A stretch of 64,000 nt of DNA. Source: Bettongia penicillata ogilbyi (taxonomy: Eukaryota > Chordata > Mammalia > Diprotodontia > Potoroidae). Below the pieces are notes generated by a model. That model was not told where the DNA came from and searched no databases. It saw only the letters and a list, made by a program, of their open reading frames with translations. Location of the stretch: the NCBI GenBank assembly GCA_023548195.1, contig JAJHZJ010000061.1:9465378-9529377 (forward strand). The letters are read 5' to 3'. A program made the translations under genes and the position numbers. How positions within the stretch are numbered: position 1 is the first letter of the stretch; every line of letters begins with the position of its first letter. Shown piece by piece: positions 37,370 through 50,289 of this stretch.

Positions 37370-37760
37370 TGATTTTCTGTGTGGTCCTCCCTTTGGTGAC
37401 CTTACTAAAATTCCAAATTCTCAGATATAATCATGCCACTCTTGTAGTTTCTCAGTACGTACTGAATAAAATATCTATGCCTTACCCTAGTATTCTGGGT
37501 GTTCTAAAATCTGCCCTCCACCTATGTTTTCAGCCTAATTTAGCACGTCTTATCTTTTAGGCACTCTGTGCTGAAGCTAACCTAATTATCTATTAATCTA
37601 TTTGTGCCCAACTCTTTCTTCACAAGTGTCGTTTGCCTTACTTCAAGGCCAACTCATCCATGATCTGCTCATCTAGAAGTGATCTTGTTTCTCTTGAATG
37701 GCTCATACTACTCTATTTGACCTCTTCTTTGCATTTAATTGTATTTTAACTTGCATTATA
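37370..37760 (+). repeat. L2 3' region
   Basis: ccaaattctcagatataatc to ctcatactactctatttgac, diverged. Confidence 0.5.
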
Positions 37761-37779
37761 ATTATTTGTCGGTTCAGTT

Positions 37780-38080
37780 TAGCAGATATTAAGGCAGAGA
37801 AAGATACAAAGTTAAGACAAAATATCTATAGCCTTTGAGTTTATTGTATATTGTGGGAAATGACATTCAGATAACTACAATATAAAATAATATATAAATG
37901 TGTGCAAAGTTCAGGAAAAATGTAATGTGAGATTCAAGGAAGACTAAGGAGATCAGGAAGTCTTCTATATGGGCTGGCATTTTGGAAAGTAGTCTATAGA
38001 GTAAGAATTTGCTGAGCAGAGGAGAGTAAGGAGAGCATTCTGAGCATGGGAAGTAGTGTGAAACATAAGAGAAGGGATGG
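37780..38080 (-). repeat. Antisense L2 fragment
   Basis: gcagatattaaggcagagaa, tgagatcaggaagtcttcta-like segment, gagagcattctgagcatggg. Confidence 0.5.
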
Positions 38081-38129
38081 TTATTGTTACTTAAGTTAGT
38101 GTAGCCTCAGATTGTGTTAGCTTTTTAAA

Positions 38130-38420
38130 GTAGTTTAAGAATGCTGTTGGTTTGTTTCATATTAAACTTGTAGTCAGCCAAAACCCCTAGCCTTTTTCAC
38201 GTGAACGGCTGTTAAGCTAGGTCTTTTCATTTACATATGTGTAATTGATTTTAAAGTCCTAAATGCAAGACTTAAAATTTAACAGAAATAAGTAGTATTT
38301 TATTTGTTTTTGCCTTTTTATTCTAGCATGTGGACAATAATTTTGAGTCTTATTTCTGTCATCCATCATGTTAACATCTGTTCTAGTTTTGTGTAATCTT
38401 CAGTTTCTTAAGGATGACTT
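38130..38420 (-). repeat. Possible CR1/L3 LINE fragment
   Basis: gtagtcagccaaaaccccta, tttttcacgtgaacggctgt and cctaaatgcaagacttaaaa match an old CR1-type element that is common in mammals. Family assignment is from memory. Confidence 0.45.
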
Positions 38421-39675
38421 TGTCTTTATCATAGGTGTTGTTGAGAAATGTTAAGGGATCTTCTGAACTAGTCTTTTTGAATTGCCATATTTTCCAGAAA
38501 CACTGGAACCAGAGTATGCAGGAGGTCTTGAATGTATCAAGGATGAAGTCCCTCCCCTTCCCAGAGCTGACGTAATTTGTTATTTGCATCCTAAACTGAA
38601 CTTTCTGTTTGTCCTTGGGAGTAGTTGGCACTAGCCTGGGAAATTGCTTGTGTAGCTGGGACCCTTGTAGATAAGCAGGCCATCATCATTTCTTCATGGT
38701 CTAGCAGTTCCCAAGGAAAAAGAATGCTGCTTTTGCCATCATCTTGTTTCACCTTTGGGAGTGGTTTTATTCTTTTTCTACCTTTAATGTGTGTTTTTCT
38801 CCCTCTTGTGCCACTCCCCTTTAGGTAGAGATTTATGTTTTTTCCTCCTAACTTTGTCCTACAGTCATAAATATGCAAATTTATGAATAGATTGTGAGCT
38901 CTTTTGGTTTCACATGCACATTCATATCTCATAATAAAACTAGTTTTCATGTAAGTTTCAAGTTGTGACTCCCTGTTGACAGTATGCACTGAACACAGCT
39001 GGTTGTGAGCACTGTGTATGAGTATAATCTTCCTCACTGTCAGTGAAAATGTTGAATACAATAAATACATGGACAAAGAGCTCAGTGGCCAGCTACTAAA
39101 GATTTCTTTCTAGATTAACATTTAAATATTAATCAAAACTCTTTTGGTTGCCATTGTTACTAGCCTATAGCTACATCTAACACTTGAAATTTCACTGTGT
39201 CCTTGTCCCTGAATATGTGTCTTAATCTAAACCTAAGAAGGTTTGGAATAACTAAGTCCAATACAAAGAAACTAGAACAAAAGAGACAGTAAACTAAGTC
39301 AGCTTAGTTGAAGGGACATACGTACAGTACAAAGAGCAGTCAAGGAGGATGGTGGAAAGAGGTCGGAACCGCTGGGATTCCGAGGAGCTCCTGAGACCCC
39401 TGTGGGCATGCTTCCTTCTTCCCTCTGTCTCCCCTCAGTGAAGTCTGCTGGGCTTGATAGAGTTCTTATCTGAGTCTAACAGAACCAGGCAAGAAAGACA
39501 AGGAGCCCAGACCTTGTTGATCAAGATTCAGTACTAGGTTTTAAGCTTCCCTGGGGCTTCTTTGTTTATTGTATTTTTTACAACCTATTGAAAGATTTTT
39601 CTTTTAGCCATCTTACTGAAATCAAGATAATTCTGAATCTTCAGAATTCCCTTATTTGAATTTCTAGTTGCTCTG
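38421..39675. other. Intron 1, no named repeat; small GC-richer patch
   Basis: 39340-39480 is GC-richer with several CpG (aggtcggaaccgctgggatt). A 161-residue open frame on the minus strand (38591-39076) has no recognisable domain. Nothing else can be named. Confidence 0.4.
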
Positions 39676-39679
39676 TCAC

Positions 39680-40170
39680 AAAAGGGGATAGTGATAATAA
39701 TTATAATGAGCATTTATATGGAGATTTAAGGTTTGAAAGTCTTTTCATAAATATCTCATTTTGTCCTCACAACAGCCCTAGAGGGCAGGTGCTGTTATTC
39801 TCATTTTACAGATAAAGAAACTGAGGCTGACAGGTTAATACCTTGCTTAGTGTTTGAGGCCAGATTTTAACTCAGGTGTTCCTGACTCCAGATCTTGTGC
39901 TGGATATACTTCACCTGCTTAAACTAGATTAGTTTTCATGACTTATTCTAGGTTAGTCTTGGAATCAGCCTTTTCTAATTGTCTACAGATTTCCATTCCA
40001 GAATTTTAAGCCTTACCTGGTTCCCCCTTAATGCTAGTGCACAGTTCTTTGCACGTTGTCTGCTATATTAGATTGTGAGCCCCTTAAGGGCAGGAATTGT
40101 TCTTGACTTTATATCTTCATTGCTTACCACAGTTCCTGGAATATGGTGGGCACCTAATAAATTCTTGTTA
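39680..40170. repeat. Antisense MIR-like copy followed by a sense L2 3' end
   Basis: 39680-39920 is MIR-like (-) (cagataaagaaactgaggct). 39985-40170 is L2 (+) (taagggcaggaattgttctt; ggcacctaataaattcttgt). Confidence 0.7.
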
Positions 40171-40344
40171 ACTTGACTTTCCCAGAGATTGACTGTAAGC
40201 TATGAGTCAGTATTCTCCATTTTTCAGCTTTTTCCTTAAATCAAGACATATCTTAATCAGGGTCTAAGAATTAGGGTAGCAAAAACATTACGTGTTTATT
40301 TCAGTATAAATTGTTCCCTTTGTAATCCTGTGTTTTGATTTTAT

Positions 40345-40440
40345 ATATTTAAAAACATCATTCTGAGAAGGGATTCATAGGCTTTCCCAGACTGCTATGG
40401 GTTCCATGACACACACAAAAAGATTAAGAATCCATGTCTT
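40345..40440. repeat. Short fragment of an old interspersed repeat
   Basis: cattctgagaagggattcat and ttccatgacacacacaaaaa match one end of a repeat common in marsupial DNA. A related piece is at 41645-41840. The class is not certain. Confidence 0.4.
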
Positions 40441-41075
40441 AGACTCATTCTTCATAATTTCAGAAAAATTGTCAATTATCTTGTGATATCTGTAAGTTGT
40501 TTTAATACTCTGGAATGTAATTATTCTAGGCCTACAGACTTGTACTGATATTATTTACATAGTAGAGATTCAATAAACATTGTTAAATGAAGAAATGGAA
40601 TTTAAGCATCTATATGATTTCATGCAATTCCCTTACTTTAGACATCAGTTTCTCCACACAATGCCTCTCACCCAATTTTCTGATTTGTTTTAGGAAGGTG
40701 TCATTCATTTCTTCCATTTGATTCAACAGTGTGTAGTCTATTCTGACCATAAATAATATCATTTCTATTTCTCTTTTCCTCTGATTGTCACCAGAATTCT
40801 TCTGCTGTGAGTCTACTCTTATTGTTATGGATTTTCCTGAACATATATAGCTTGTAACTTACATTATTATTTCACTTTTAGTATGTTTTTGTACAAAGTG
40901 TTCTTATTCATTGTCTATTTTTAGTTATGAGTTCCAACCCATCAGTCAAGGTGTGGTATCTGTGAGATATCATTTTCCTCCTTGCTTTAAAATTCTAAGT
41001 TTACTTTATTATTCATACTCTGTACTTGGTATATAAAATTCATAATTAATAAATAGTAGTGTGACAAGTATAAAA
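40441..41075. other. Intron 1, mostly unrecognised
   Basis: A probable L2 terminus (+) lies at 40540-40600 (gagattcaataaacattgtt). The rest is nameless. Confidence 0.4.
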
Positions 41076-41079
41076 ACTA

Positions 41080-41630
41080 CTGGGTCTGGACTTTGAATAA
41101 TATGTCCCTGAAACAACCTGTAATTTTGGACAAGTCATCTAATCTTCCTACTTTTATCATGGTTCTTTCAATTAGAAAATGAGGGAATTGGACTGAATGA
41201 TTATTTGAGATCCCTTCTAGGTCTATATCTATGAACTTGTGATTTCATAGCCATAAAGAAGTATTATAGGTTTACACAGTATTTGTTAAACACACATGAT
41301 GCAAAACAAATTAGATAACTGCTTTGCCCTTGGATCTCACTGAATAATGGTTGACCCCATTTCTTAGACCCATCCATTTTGGTGTCCAAACCATTATTTG
41401 ACTAAAGCTGACATAGTAAAATGGTACACTTGGGCCCACATCCTACCTCTGAAATTTATTCACCTGTGGTGGGCAAATCACTTAACCTCCCAAAATTCAG
41501 TTTCCTAATCCCTAAAATGGAGATGATACATGATACTTTTGATTCTTAAATCATAGGGTTTTTATGAGGATCAAATATAGAGAAAAAAATTTACATTTTT
41601 AAATGCTGTGTAAATGCCAATTGTCATGAT
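41080..41630 (+). repeat. Two MIR copies
   Basis: 41080-41255 (gggtctggactttgaataat; gaaaatgagggaattggact) and 41415-41630 (caaatcacttaacctcccaa; gggtttttatgaggatcaaa). Confidence 0.6.
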
Positions 41631-41639
41631 CAATGATCT

Positions 41640-42270
41640 CTTTAGAAAGGGGGTTCTTAGCTTTTTTTGTGTCCTGGATCCCTTTGACAGTTTTTAAAGT
41701 AAATGGATCCCTTCTCAGAGTAACGTTTTTAAATGTATTTTTAAAAATACACAGGATTACAAAGGAAACAAATTATGTTGAAATATAGTTATCAAAAATA
41801 TATTTTTTAATGTTTACAGACCTCAAGGTAAGAACTCCTCCTTAAATTCATGTACAGAATTTTAGAGTTGGAAGGAACCATAAGAGTTTCCCTGACTTGA
41901 AGGAGTATATAGTTTTTAGGAATAGAAATTTTTTTTAATTCCAGACATCAAACTTGATTTTCTATTATAATTTAAACAATTCTGAATAGAAGACATTTTT
42001 AGCCCTTAATATCCTTTCCCAATTTTGAATTTTAAACAAATTATTTTTATATAACATGTGGAGCTTTGTTATTATAATAGAGCCTCTCAATGGTTTTATC
42101 TCCTAAATCACCAGTCTCCAAACTTTTGATTTTGTACCCCATCAATAAAAATTTGGGGATATATGTTATATTCAGTAGGTACCCCCAAATGTATATATTT
42201 CCTTATTTATAGATTAAGAACGTACTATTATGCTAATAATTATGCACATTTTAAAACTTCCAAAAATAGA
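41640..42270. repeat. Probable DNA-transposon-like fragments
   Basis: 41645-41840 runs from ggggttcttagctttttttg to aaggtaagaactcctcctta, ends that look like imperfect inverted repeats. 42105-42260 (ccagtctccaaacttttgat) may be another. No transposase. Confidence 0.35.
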
Positions 42271-42289
42271 AATTAAGAAGGATGAAATA

Positions 42290-42520
42290 AAAATGAAATA
42301 ATATTTGATCCTTAAAAGTCAATAGTTAACCAATGGAGCTTATGGAGCAGAACCATAATATCATCAAACCAGCATTGTAGATCACTGTGAGAACTATGGG
42401 GAAAAGATTTGAGACATGGAGTTCAATTAGGAGATTGTACATTAGAGGTTGAGGGAAAGTGAGGTTGGTCAAAGATGACATGAAGGATGTAAGAAACTAG
42501 GTTGCTAGAAGAATGGTGGT
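42290..42520 (-). repeat. Antisense L2 fragment
   Basis: aaccaatggagcttatggag, gagacatggagttcaattag, aaagatgacatgaaggatgt in reversed L2 order. Confidence 0.5.
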
Positions 42521-43615
42521 ACCTTGCATACTAACAGGTAAGTCAGAAGATAGTTGAGTTTGAATAGAAGCTAATGTAATGATTTCTATGATCCTGATCA
42601 CAATCCATCATGCCAGTCACCATGTGTGACTCAACTCTGTCCCACCCGGAATGAAAAAGGGGAAGGCAGGCCCATTACTCCCAGGTCATTGACCCTAAGA
42701 ACAGAGCATACTCTATGTGAGGTGACCTAGAGGTCAAGGGGTAGGGACAGAGTTTTCTTATTGGAATCTGTAGAGATTAGTTTTGGATTTAACAACTAGG
42801 AGTGGCCAGTGCCAGTTTCAGAGGATAGGAGTTTGCATAGGAGGAAGAGGGAAGGAGTGCTGGGGGTAAGGGTAGGTGTGGTTGTATTTGTGACAAGCCT
42901 GGTGATTAGCTATGCAGGAAGGGAGGAGATAACCTGTCTTTCCACCCTTTGGTAGGTCACACAACCCCTTTGTGTCAGGCCTTAGACTCTGTAGGGTGGC
43001 TTCTTGGTCTTCAGTACAACTTTGGAGACCACTGTCCAGTGTAAAAGATGTGACTATTTCTTCTCATTGTCTTCAATAAGAGTTAAGTAAAGCATAGTAA
43101 TTCTTCTCCTTTTAAAGGAGTGAGTGTTGGCCATGTACTATAATAAAATATACTGTGTAGAAAAAAATATATAGTTCTGAGTTTGGAATAATTATGTTAA
43201 TACTTGAGTAATGAAAACTTTAAATGTGTAGTGATTCAGATCATGTATTGGTAAAATATTCATTTCAATTGATGTTTGCCTTTTTCCTCATTGGCCTCTA
43301 TGCTTTTCTCTTTCCTTTGAAGTACATTAGTTATAATGGAAATAGTAGTCCTTTGAAAAGGAGTTGAGTAACATTTTCAAATGTGTTGTGGTGTCATTTT
43401 CAGGAGGTGTTTAATAATTTAATTTTTATAAGGTGTTTTTAAAAAGACCCTCTTAAAATATGGATAGTTTCTTTTCTGAAATAAAGTAGTGTTTGAAAGA
43501 CTGCTTATAGAAAGATAAATACCCTGTGAAATCACATCTTTTTAAATAACTGATTCTCTTGCCCCTACCCCCTCTCCCAGTGTACTAAGATAACTTATTT
43601 AATCCTAAAGAAAAA
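42521..43615. other. Intron 1, unassigned GC-richer block then plain AT-rich DNA
   Basis: 42600-43040 is richer in GC than its surroundings and matches no family I know; it may be an unlisted LTR or unique sequence. 43041-43615 shows nothing. Confidence 0.35.
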
Positions 43616-43619
43616 CTGT

Positions 43620-44115
43620 CCATTAGAAGGGGTGAGGAAATATTTGCGTTAAATATCACTGATAAAAATCTGATATCCAGGATACATAAAAAATGAACAC
43701 AAATGAGACTAAGACTAAATTTACCAGTAGATAAGTGATAAAAGGAAATGAACCATTTTCAGCAGGAGAATTTCAAACCACACAGAAATGTTCTTCAAAT
43801 CATTCATAATACACTTTAAAATATTCCTTAGATCACAGAACTTATCCTAGATTGTAATTTGTACCCTGCAAATAGTCAAAGTTGACCCAAAAGATAAGAA
43901 AATGTTGGAGGGGACTGTGGGAACACAGGCACACTAACCAGTGTCTGTAACTAGTCTGGAAAGTGAGAAAAGTGACTAAGTTGTTTTTACTCTTTGACCC
44001 AGTCATCCCACTTCTGGGCGTTATCTCCAAGAAGGTAAAAAATAGAAAAAAGGTCTAACATATTAGAAATATCCACAGCAGCACTTTTAGTGGTAACAAA
44101 ATCCTAGAAATAAAG
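43620..44115 (+). repeat. L1 LINE, ORF2 3' portion
   Basis: aaaaatctgatatccaggat, gaaaatgttggaggggactg, actctttgacccagtcatcc and agcagcacttttagtggtaa occur in the order found in the last part of marsupial L1 ORF2. Diverged and broken; the open frame on the minus strand is a shadow. Confidence 0.8.
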
Positions 44116-44340
44116 GTGGGTGATCATTGATTCCAGAAGGGTTGCTTTAGACCCAACTCGACCATAATTTATAATCTTATTATTGCTAATATTTCATTTA
44201 AACTTTAACATCAGAGTTTGTTTGGGGATATTGGTCTGTAGTTTTCTTTCTCTGCTTTATCTCTCCCAAGTTCAGATATCAAGACCATAGTTCTGTCATA
44301 GAAAGATTGGATGAGTACCTTCTTTTTCTATGTTAAAAAG

Positions 44341-44605
44341 ACAGCTAATTGGCATTGTAGATGGAGTCTTGGACTCAGAACTCAGGAAAACCTGAATTCA
44401 AATCTGGCCTCAGGCACATACTAATTATGTGACCTTGGATAAGTCATTTAATTCTTTCTGTTTCAATTCTTCATCTTTAAAATTAGGATAATAAGAGAAC
44501 TTGTCCTTCAGGATTATTGTAAAGACAAAATGAGAATACTTGTAAAAAAAGTGCTTTGCAAAACTTTGAAGTGCTATATAAATGCCAAGTATTATTATTA
44601 ACAGT
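44341..44605 (+). repeat. tRNA-headed MIR-like SINE, full length
   Basis: Head cagctaattggcattgtaga, body (aattcaaatctggcctcagg), end (gtgctatataaatgccaagt). Confidence 0.75.
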
Positions 44606-44689
44606 TTATTTAGTATTGGAAATCATTATTCTTTAAATGTTTGAAAAAATTCATTTGTAAAATCTGCTCTTGGAGTCACCTGCACCTTG

Positions 44690-44900
44690 GGAGTTTTATT
44701 TATGCCACTGTACCATCAATTAATCAGTACACCTTTATAAATACCTTCTATGTGCTAGGCACTGGACAAAAGACAAAAGTGCTACACCACCTTCCGTCAA
44801 GCATCTTATACTCAATCAGGGGAAACTTTTAAATGTAAAGTATATACAAAATAAATACATAAATGTAAAGGAATCTTGATGGGGGAGGCACTAGCAGTTG
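44690..44900 (-). repeat. Antisense L2 3' end
   Basis: ccttctatgtgctaggcact and gcatcttatactcaatcagg. Confidence 0.65.
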
Positions 44901-46200
44901 GAGGATGGGGTAAGCTCCACTTCTCCTCTTGATATAATTCCACCTGCTAAAAATAGAAAAAAAAAATCTCAGCTCAGAGTAATTCTGACACTATTCTCTA
45001 TTTTACCTTCATATTAACGTCTTGGATATTGTTTTTTGGTATGTACTGTTCATTCTGTTCAGACAGAGGAGTATTGATTACCTATTGCCAAATATAGTAA
45101 TAGTATCTCAAAGATAAAGTTTTAAAATAGGTACAAATTTTGAAGGGTCATTTTCTTTTTGGGGGGAATCATAACTTGTTTTTAGTGTTTACCACTTTGC
45201 TATCATAAAAATGTATCTTTAGAAGAAAAGAGTATTTTAAAGTTGTTCAGTTTGATTCTCCGACTCAGAGGCTCACATGGCTTCAAATCTTAGAGGTCTC
45301 AACAATATTGAAATAGGATGGATCTTCTCCAGTATCTACTATCACATTCTACCCACAGTCATCACTTTATGTTTAATTTGGTGGTGGCATTGGTTATTAC
45401 TGCAGTGATAGTGACTTTACCTGTTAACTCTGTGAACCCAAAATGCAAATCTGGGTGATATCATCTGTTCTAACATTTGCTATGATCAAGGTTTGTATAA
45501 ATGCAGTTTTCTTTAAATCACAATAAAATTACAAAATATTTCTTTATCACCTAAATCATAAGGGCACATTTCATGGCTCATTTGCTGAAAGAGAAGCTTG
45601 TAGGCAACTGTCCTTTTTAAAATTTCCCAATGTATTCATTTAAATGTAATTGTCTTAAAACATCTTGTGTATATACTACAACATTCTTGATACACTAATA
45701 GAATTTTATGAAGTACCAACGGTACTTCAGGTGTTAATTCTGCATTTCATTTGTGTTCTAATATCTAGCACAGATTAATTTTCCTTGCTTTATGTCATAC
45801 TAATGAATATGAAATTTGAAGTTTCTCATCAGTCCTGACTGATTAGTAAAACGGTGAAATTAAATGTTTCTATTTAACTTGAATAAATTCATGTCAGAAA
45901 CAGCTGACAGGCATTTTTGAAGAAAATTGTAGGATAAAAGTTGAAGCATTTTTAGTTTTCAGAAAACTAGAGTTAATTTAGCCTTCTGACTAAGTCAGTG
46001 TTATACCTATTGAAGTTTTTGTTAAGACCCCACAATCTTTTTTGTTTTATTGATGATGGACTTCGTAAACTAAGATGGTGAGGAAAAGAAATTCTAACAT
46101 CCACAAAGAGAACATCTCAGCCCAACTTGATAGCCTGTAGTGTGGCAACCTCAGCTCTATAATGGCAACATTCATGTCCTACAGTTGTGTGCACCACTTT
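44901..46200. other. Intron 1, no repeat recognised
   Basis: About 1.3 kb of AT-rich, repeat-poor sequence. Of the stretches in intron 1 this is one of the likelier places for a conserved enhancer, but sequence alone shows no motif cluster. Confidence 0.4.
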
Positions 46201-46204
46201 TTCC

Positions 46205-46660
46205 AGAAATTTAACCATTAAATACTTCCTTTACTTTGTCCCAGGCCCTATGCTAAGCATGCCTGCTTTCAAGGAACCCTCATATAATGGGGGCCATAAC
46301 ACCTAACTAACTATGTACAGACAATTATCTCTATCTCTAAAATAAATAGGCATGTGAATTAAGAGAGATTGAGAAAGGCTTCCTGTAGGAAGGTGAATTT
46401 TTAAGCTGGGACTTGAAGGAAGCCAGGATGTGGAGGTAAGGGAGGGAGAACAGCCAGTGAAAATGTCCAGAACTGAGTATTGGAGTGACCTATGGAGGCT
46501 GGTGTCATTGGAGGCAAGGAACGGGGAAGAGTCTGGGTTACGAAGGACTTTGAATGCCAAACAGAGGATTCAGCTAGAGGTTTTTTTTTTAAACAGAGAA
46601 TCATTGCAGCCTCGATTTAGAAGCCATTTTAGCTTGTTGAAGTGAGGCCTAGAGGAGTTC
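46205..46660 (-). repeat. Antisense L2 fragment
   Basis: cctatgctaagcatgcctgc, gggacttgaaggaagccagg, cgaaggactttgaatgccaa. Open frames of 67-85 residues on both strands here are shadows. Confidence 0.7.
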
Positions 46661-47340
46661 AGCAGGTGGCAGAGTTCTCTGACACCAAATTCAGCCAGCA
46701 TGCTGTTCACGCAACCAAACTTTTGAAATTTTATATAGCAAAAATGTTTTTATTATTTCATAAATTCGTACAAAGTAAGAGACATGGTATTCTGCACCAT
46801 TTGGTGTTAAATGCAACACTCTTAAGAGAGGCAGGAACTAGATTAAATTATAATGCAAATATTTAATAAAATAGATAAAAATACATTAAAATATTGATCA
46901 CATTCCATTTTAAAACTAAGTCAGTCTGTGGCCATGGGGATCTTTTTGTATAGATTAATGGCCTCTATTTCTATTTGACTTTGACACCACTGTTCTACAT
47001 CATTAGAAGTTCTTGTTGCCTAAAAAGTGGCAGTTAATTTAAAAATTCAGACATTGGATCACATAAACCAAATCCCCTGGGGATTGTACAATATAGTGGG
47101 ATCTGTAGTCCACATTTAAAAGCAAAAAGTCATCTTGAGTGTGTGGAGCTTTTATTTTTAGACACGCATGTATAGTAAGTGTGTTACATATTAGGTTATA
47201 AATAATGTCCTCATATTTAAACCATTATCAAAGCAGCTGTCTTACACATGCTGATATTCTTTTTAAAATACTTGAATATTGAATTTGACTGAGGTCTAAA
47301 ATAATGAATTGTCTGTTGTTAAATGGATATTTTACATAAC
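46661..47340. other. Intron 1, no feature recognised
   Basis: Nothing nameable. Confidence 0.4.
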
Positions 47341-47344
47341 CAAA

Positions 47345-47560
47345 TCATCTCAAAATCTCATATTTGGAGAGGGCCTCAGAACCCATCTAGACCAACTGAT
47401 AAACTGAACTTCTTTAAAATCTCACCAAAGGTCTTTGCTTGAAATCCTCTGAGGATGGAGAGTTCCCTGCCGACTGGCCCATTCTACATTTGAACAGCTC
47501 TGTTTATTATTAGACTTATTAAGGGGGCATTGGTGGTGGTGGTGGTAACTGGGTGTGTAT
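47345..47560. repeat. Possible CR1/L3-type fragment plus a short (GGT)n
   Basis: ggtctttgcttgaaatcctc and ggcccattctacatttgaac resemble an old CR1-clade repeat. A GGT run is at 47531-47546. Confidence 0.4.
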
Positions 47561-49295
47561 ATTCATTGTAGCATAGATTTACTGGAAAGACTTTTTCATA
47601 ATAGAATTTATCCAAGCCTGAGAAGGTATTTGTTAAAATACATTAAAAATGTAGCTATGACCAGTAACAAGTTTTTATCATAAAAGCATTTGTTGATCTT
47701 GATATTTTTTCAAGATTAAGATTATAGTAACTCATTGTTTTGTTTACCATGAGAATCTAAAATATAATTGTTGAAATACTACAATAAGTTCATGTTTGGG
47801 GCCCAAAATCAAGGCAGCTTTATGAACTTAAGCAAAAGGCAAAGACTAGACTCACTGTGGTTTTGCATGTAGGAATTTGTTCACTATTTTTCTTCATTTG
47901 AAAATTATACATGTTAGCACTAACTTGCTTTTACTTTATAGATTGATTCATGTTACTTTCCAAAGCATTTTATAAATCCAACTAGTTGACTCTCAGGAAA
48001 GAAAAAGAACAGGAAAATGGGACCATAGCTTCTCATTTTGGATTGAGGTAAAGGCTTAAGGACCAATAGCTATAAACAAGCTTGACCTTTTCTTATCACA
48101 AGCCATGTAGCTACAAGTTGATATTCTTTATTACAATTAAATTGCAAAGAACTCTCAACATTTGTTTGACTCCAGGTCTTCAGCCATGATTTTTCTTTGT
48201 GAAAGCTACAAGAAGAATGGCAGAGAACACAAGAGTAAAGTGTCTCTATTTTTAAATGAACTACTCTCACCATTCCCCAAACACATTTACAATCGCATTT
48301 TGAGATCAAAGAAACTGAAAGAAATATTGCCTTGACATGTTTCAGGCAGCTGGTACACAATCTGCATTCAGCAAGTTAGGATTTGTGTTTTATTTTAAAT
48401 TGCAGGCCTGAAGTCTGAAGAAAATGCAGACTGAAAAAACTCTCCCACTTAGGTTATTTTCAATTTAGAATAGCTCTAATACTCATCAGAATGGTAAGCT
48501 CTACCAGAAATTAATTTATTTCCCTCTTCTCCTGTACCTATTTCTTATCCCCAAGTTAAATCTTTTAAATAACTAATTTTTAAAGCTTTTGCAAATTGTT
48601 ACATCTTATTGTTTAGCCGAAAGCCATTTTTGAACTCCTGAACTGATGTGCTTCCTGAATTGCTAGAATTTTATACAGTTAATTAAGAATGGACTATATA
48701 AAGCTTTTCTTTAAGCCATTGATTTTGACATGTAGAAGGGGAGATGTCAAGCAGATTATAGTCTTTAAAATATATAATGGGTCAGTTTTGTTGCATGAAA
48801 TACTAAGAGTTTTTCTGACATTAACCCAAACAGTAAGATATATGTCTAAATGAGGTTACTTAGTTGTTTGTTTTAAGTTTGGAACAGATGATAGGCAATA
48901 TCCTCATTGTTTTCTTTTAGCCAGACTTCCAGAATATCTTCATATACTTTCGATTTCAATAGAATTTTAAAATGTGAATTATTTTGTAAGGAGTAATTTC
49001 TTTTGAACTTAGAAAATAAAATGAGGGTGCAAAAAAGTTCCGAAAATTTGATGGCAAGTGGGAAAATTGGACTTGTATTCCAAACAAATTTCTTTAATTT
49101 TCCAAACATTATTATTGACAGATGGCCACATTAATGGGTTCCTTTTTCATTATTCCAGATATGCAGCCTTCCATTCTATACACCTCAAGTAGTATGAAGT
49201 TTGTGTGTTAATTTATATTTCTGGTTTCTTTTTGCCACATAAGTATTAATCATATCTAAAAAAGAAGCTATATTTACAGATAAATTTCAGAAAAA
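47561..49295. other. Intron 1, repeat-poor stretch
   Basis: About 1.7 kb without a nameable repeat, next to the L2 at 49300 and 2.2 kb upstream of exon 2. Open frames of 96 and 78 residues on the minus strand resemble no family. Confidence 0.4.
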
Positions 49296-49299
49296 ACAT

Positions 49300-49720
49300 G
49301 CTGCGCACACCTCAGAGTCAACCTGTCCAGTACTAAGATTATCATTCTTTTCTCCCCAAACCCACCTCTTTTCCTAACTACCCTATTGATATGGTGGGTA
49401 CCATCATCCTTCCCTGGACCCAGGTTTTTAACCTAAGGATCTTACTTAATTCTTCACTCTCATTCACTCTCCATCTCTGACCAGTTGCCAAATATTGTTC
49501 TATCTGTACAATCTTTCTATTATCCACCCCCTTCTTTCCACTCACATCACAGTCACCCCAGACTGTTGTAAAAGCTTCAAGGCACTCAAAACTACCCTAT
49601 TAAGGTTTAGCCATTAGTGCTTAGTGAGTTGTATCCTCAGTACTGCCCAGGCTCTGTGTTTTTAACTCAATGTAAGATGAATTCCAAACTTCCTAAGTTT
49701 TTATACAAATAGCACTTTTA
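49300..49720 (+). repeat. L2 3' region
   Basis: cattcactctccatctctga, gttgccaaatattgttctat, gtgctgactgttgtaaaagc-like segment. Confidence 0.55.
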
Positions 49721-50285
49721 TAATATCCAGGTTTTAAACAAGCATTGCTATTTCTGACAATCAGTGGCAGTTCTTTTTGTAGGTTTAATATTAGTTTATA
49801 TTAGGGTCTCATTCAAATTCTATTTATAAGAGAAGTTATCTACAGATAGTTTCTTTAGACTTGTTTAGTAAGGTAGAAGCTCTAGGAAGGTCTCACTAAT
49901 GTGTATTATTAAAGTAGAAAAAAATTATACCTTAAAGTTTACCCTGATTTTTCTGTAGCAAGTTGGACACTGAATAAAATACTAACTCATTTTTCCATAG
50001 GTATCATAAGTTACTTAATAAAATAATTTATAGGAAAACTATAATAGTATAAGAATTTTGCACATGAAATCATAGTTTAAAGTATGAACCAGAAAGAAAT
50101 TATCACATTTCTATAAACATCTTAAGTATAAAATAGAATAATTAAGGACACAGAATTAAATCTCCAGTTAGATTTCAAGCAGCATGCCAAGTTGCAAGAA
50201 AAAGTGCTGAATGGCCATTTATAGAGGAAGTTTCCATACCAAAGACATCACAGGTCCATTCCCTATTCCATATTAAGTGATACAG
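49721..50285. other. Intron 1, no feature recognised
   Basis: AT-rich; nothing nameable. Confidence 0.4.
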
Positions 50286-50289
50286 ATCA

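Noticed and set aside
38591..39076. 161-residue open frame on the minus strand
   Set aside because: Longest nameless frame outside the HAL1 block, but it shows no domain, low-complexity bias or splice logic, and a frame of this size is expected by chance somewhere in 64 kb on six frames.
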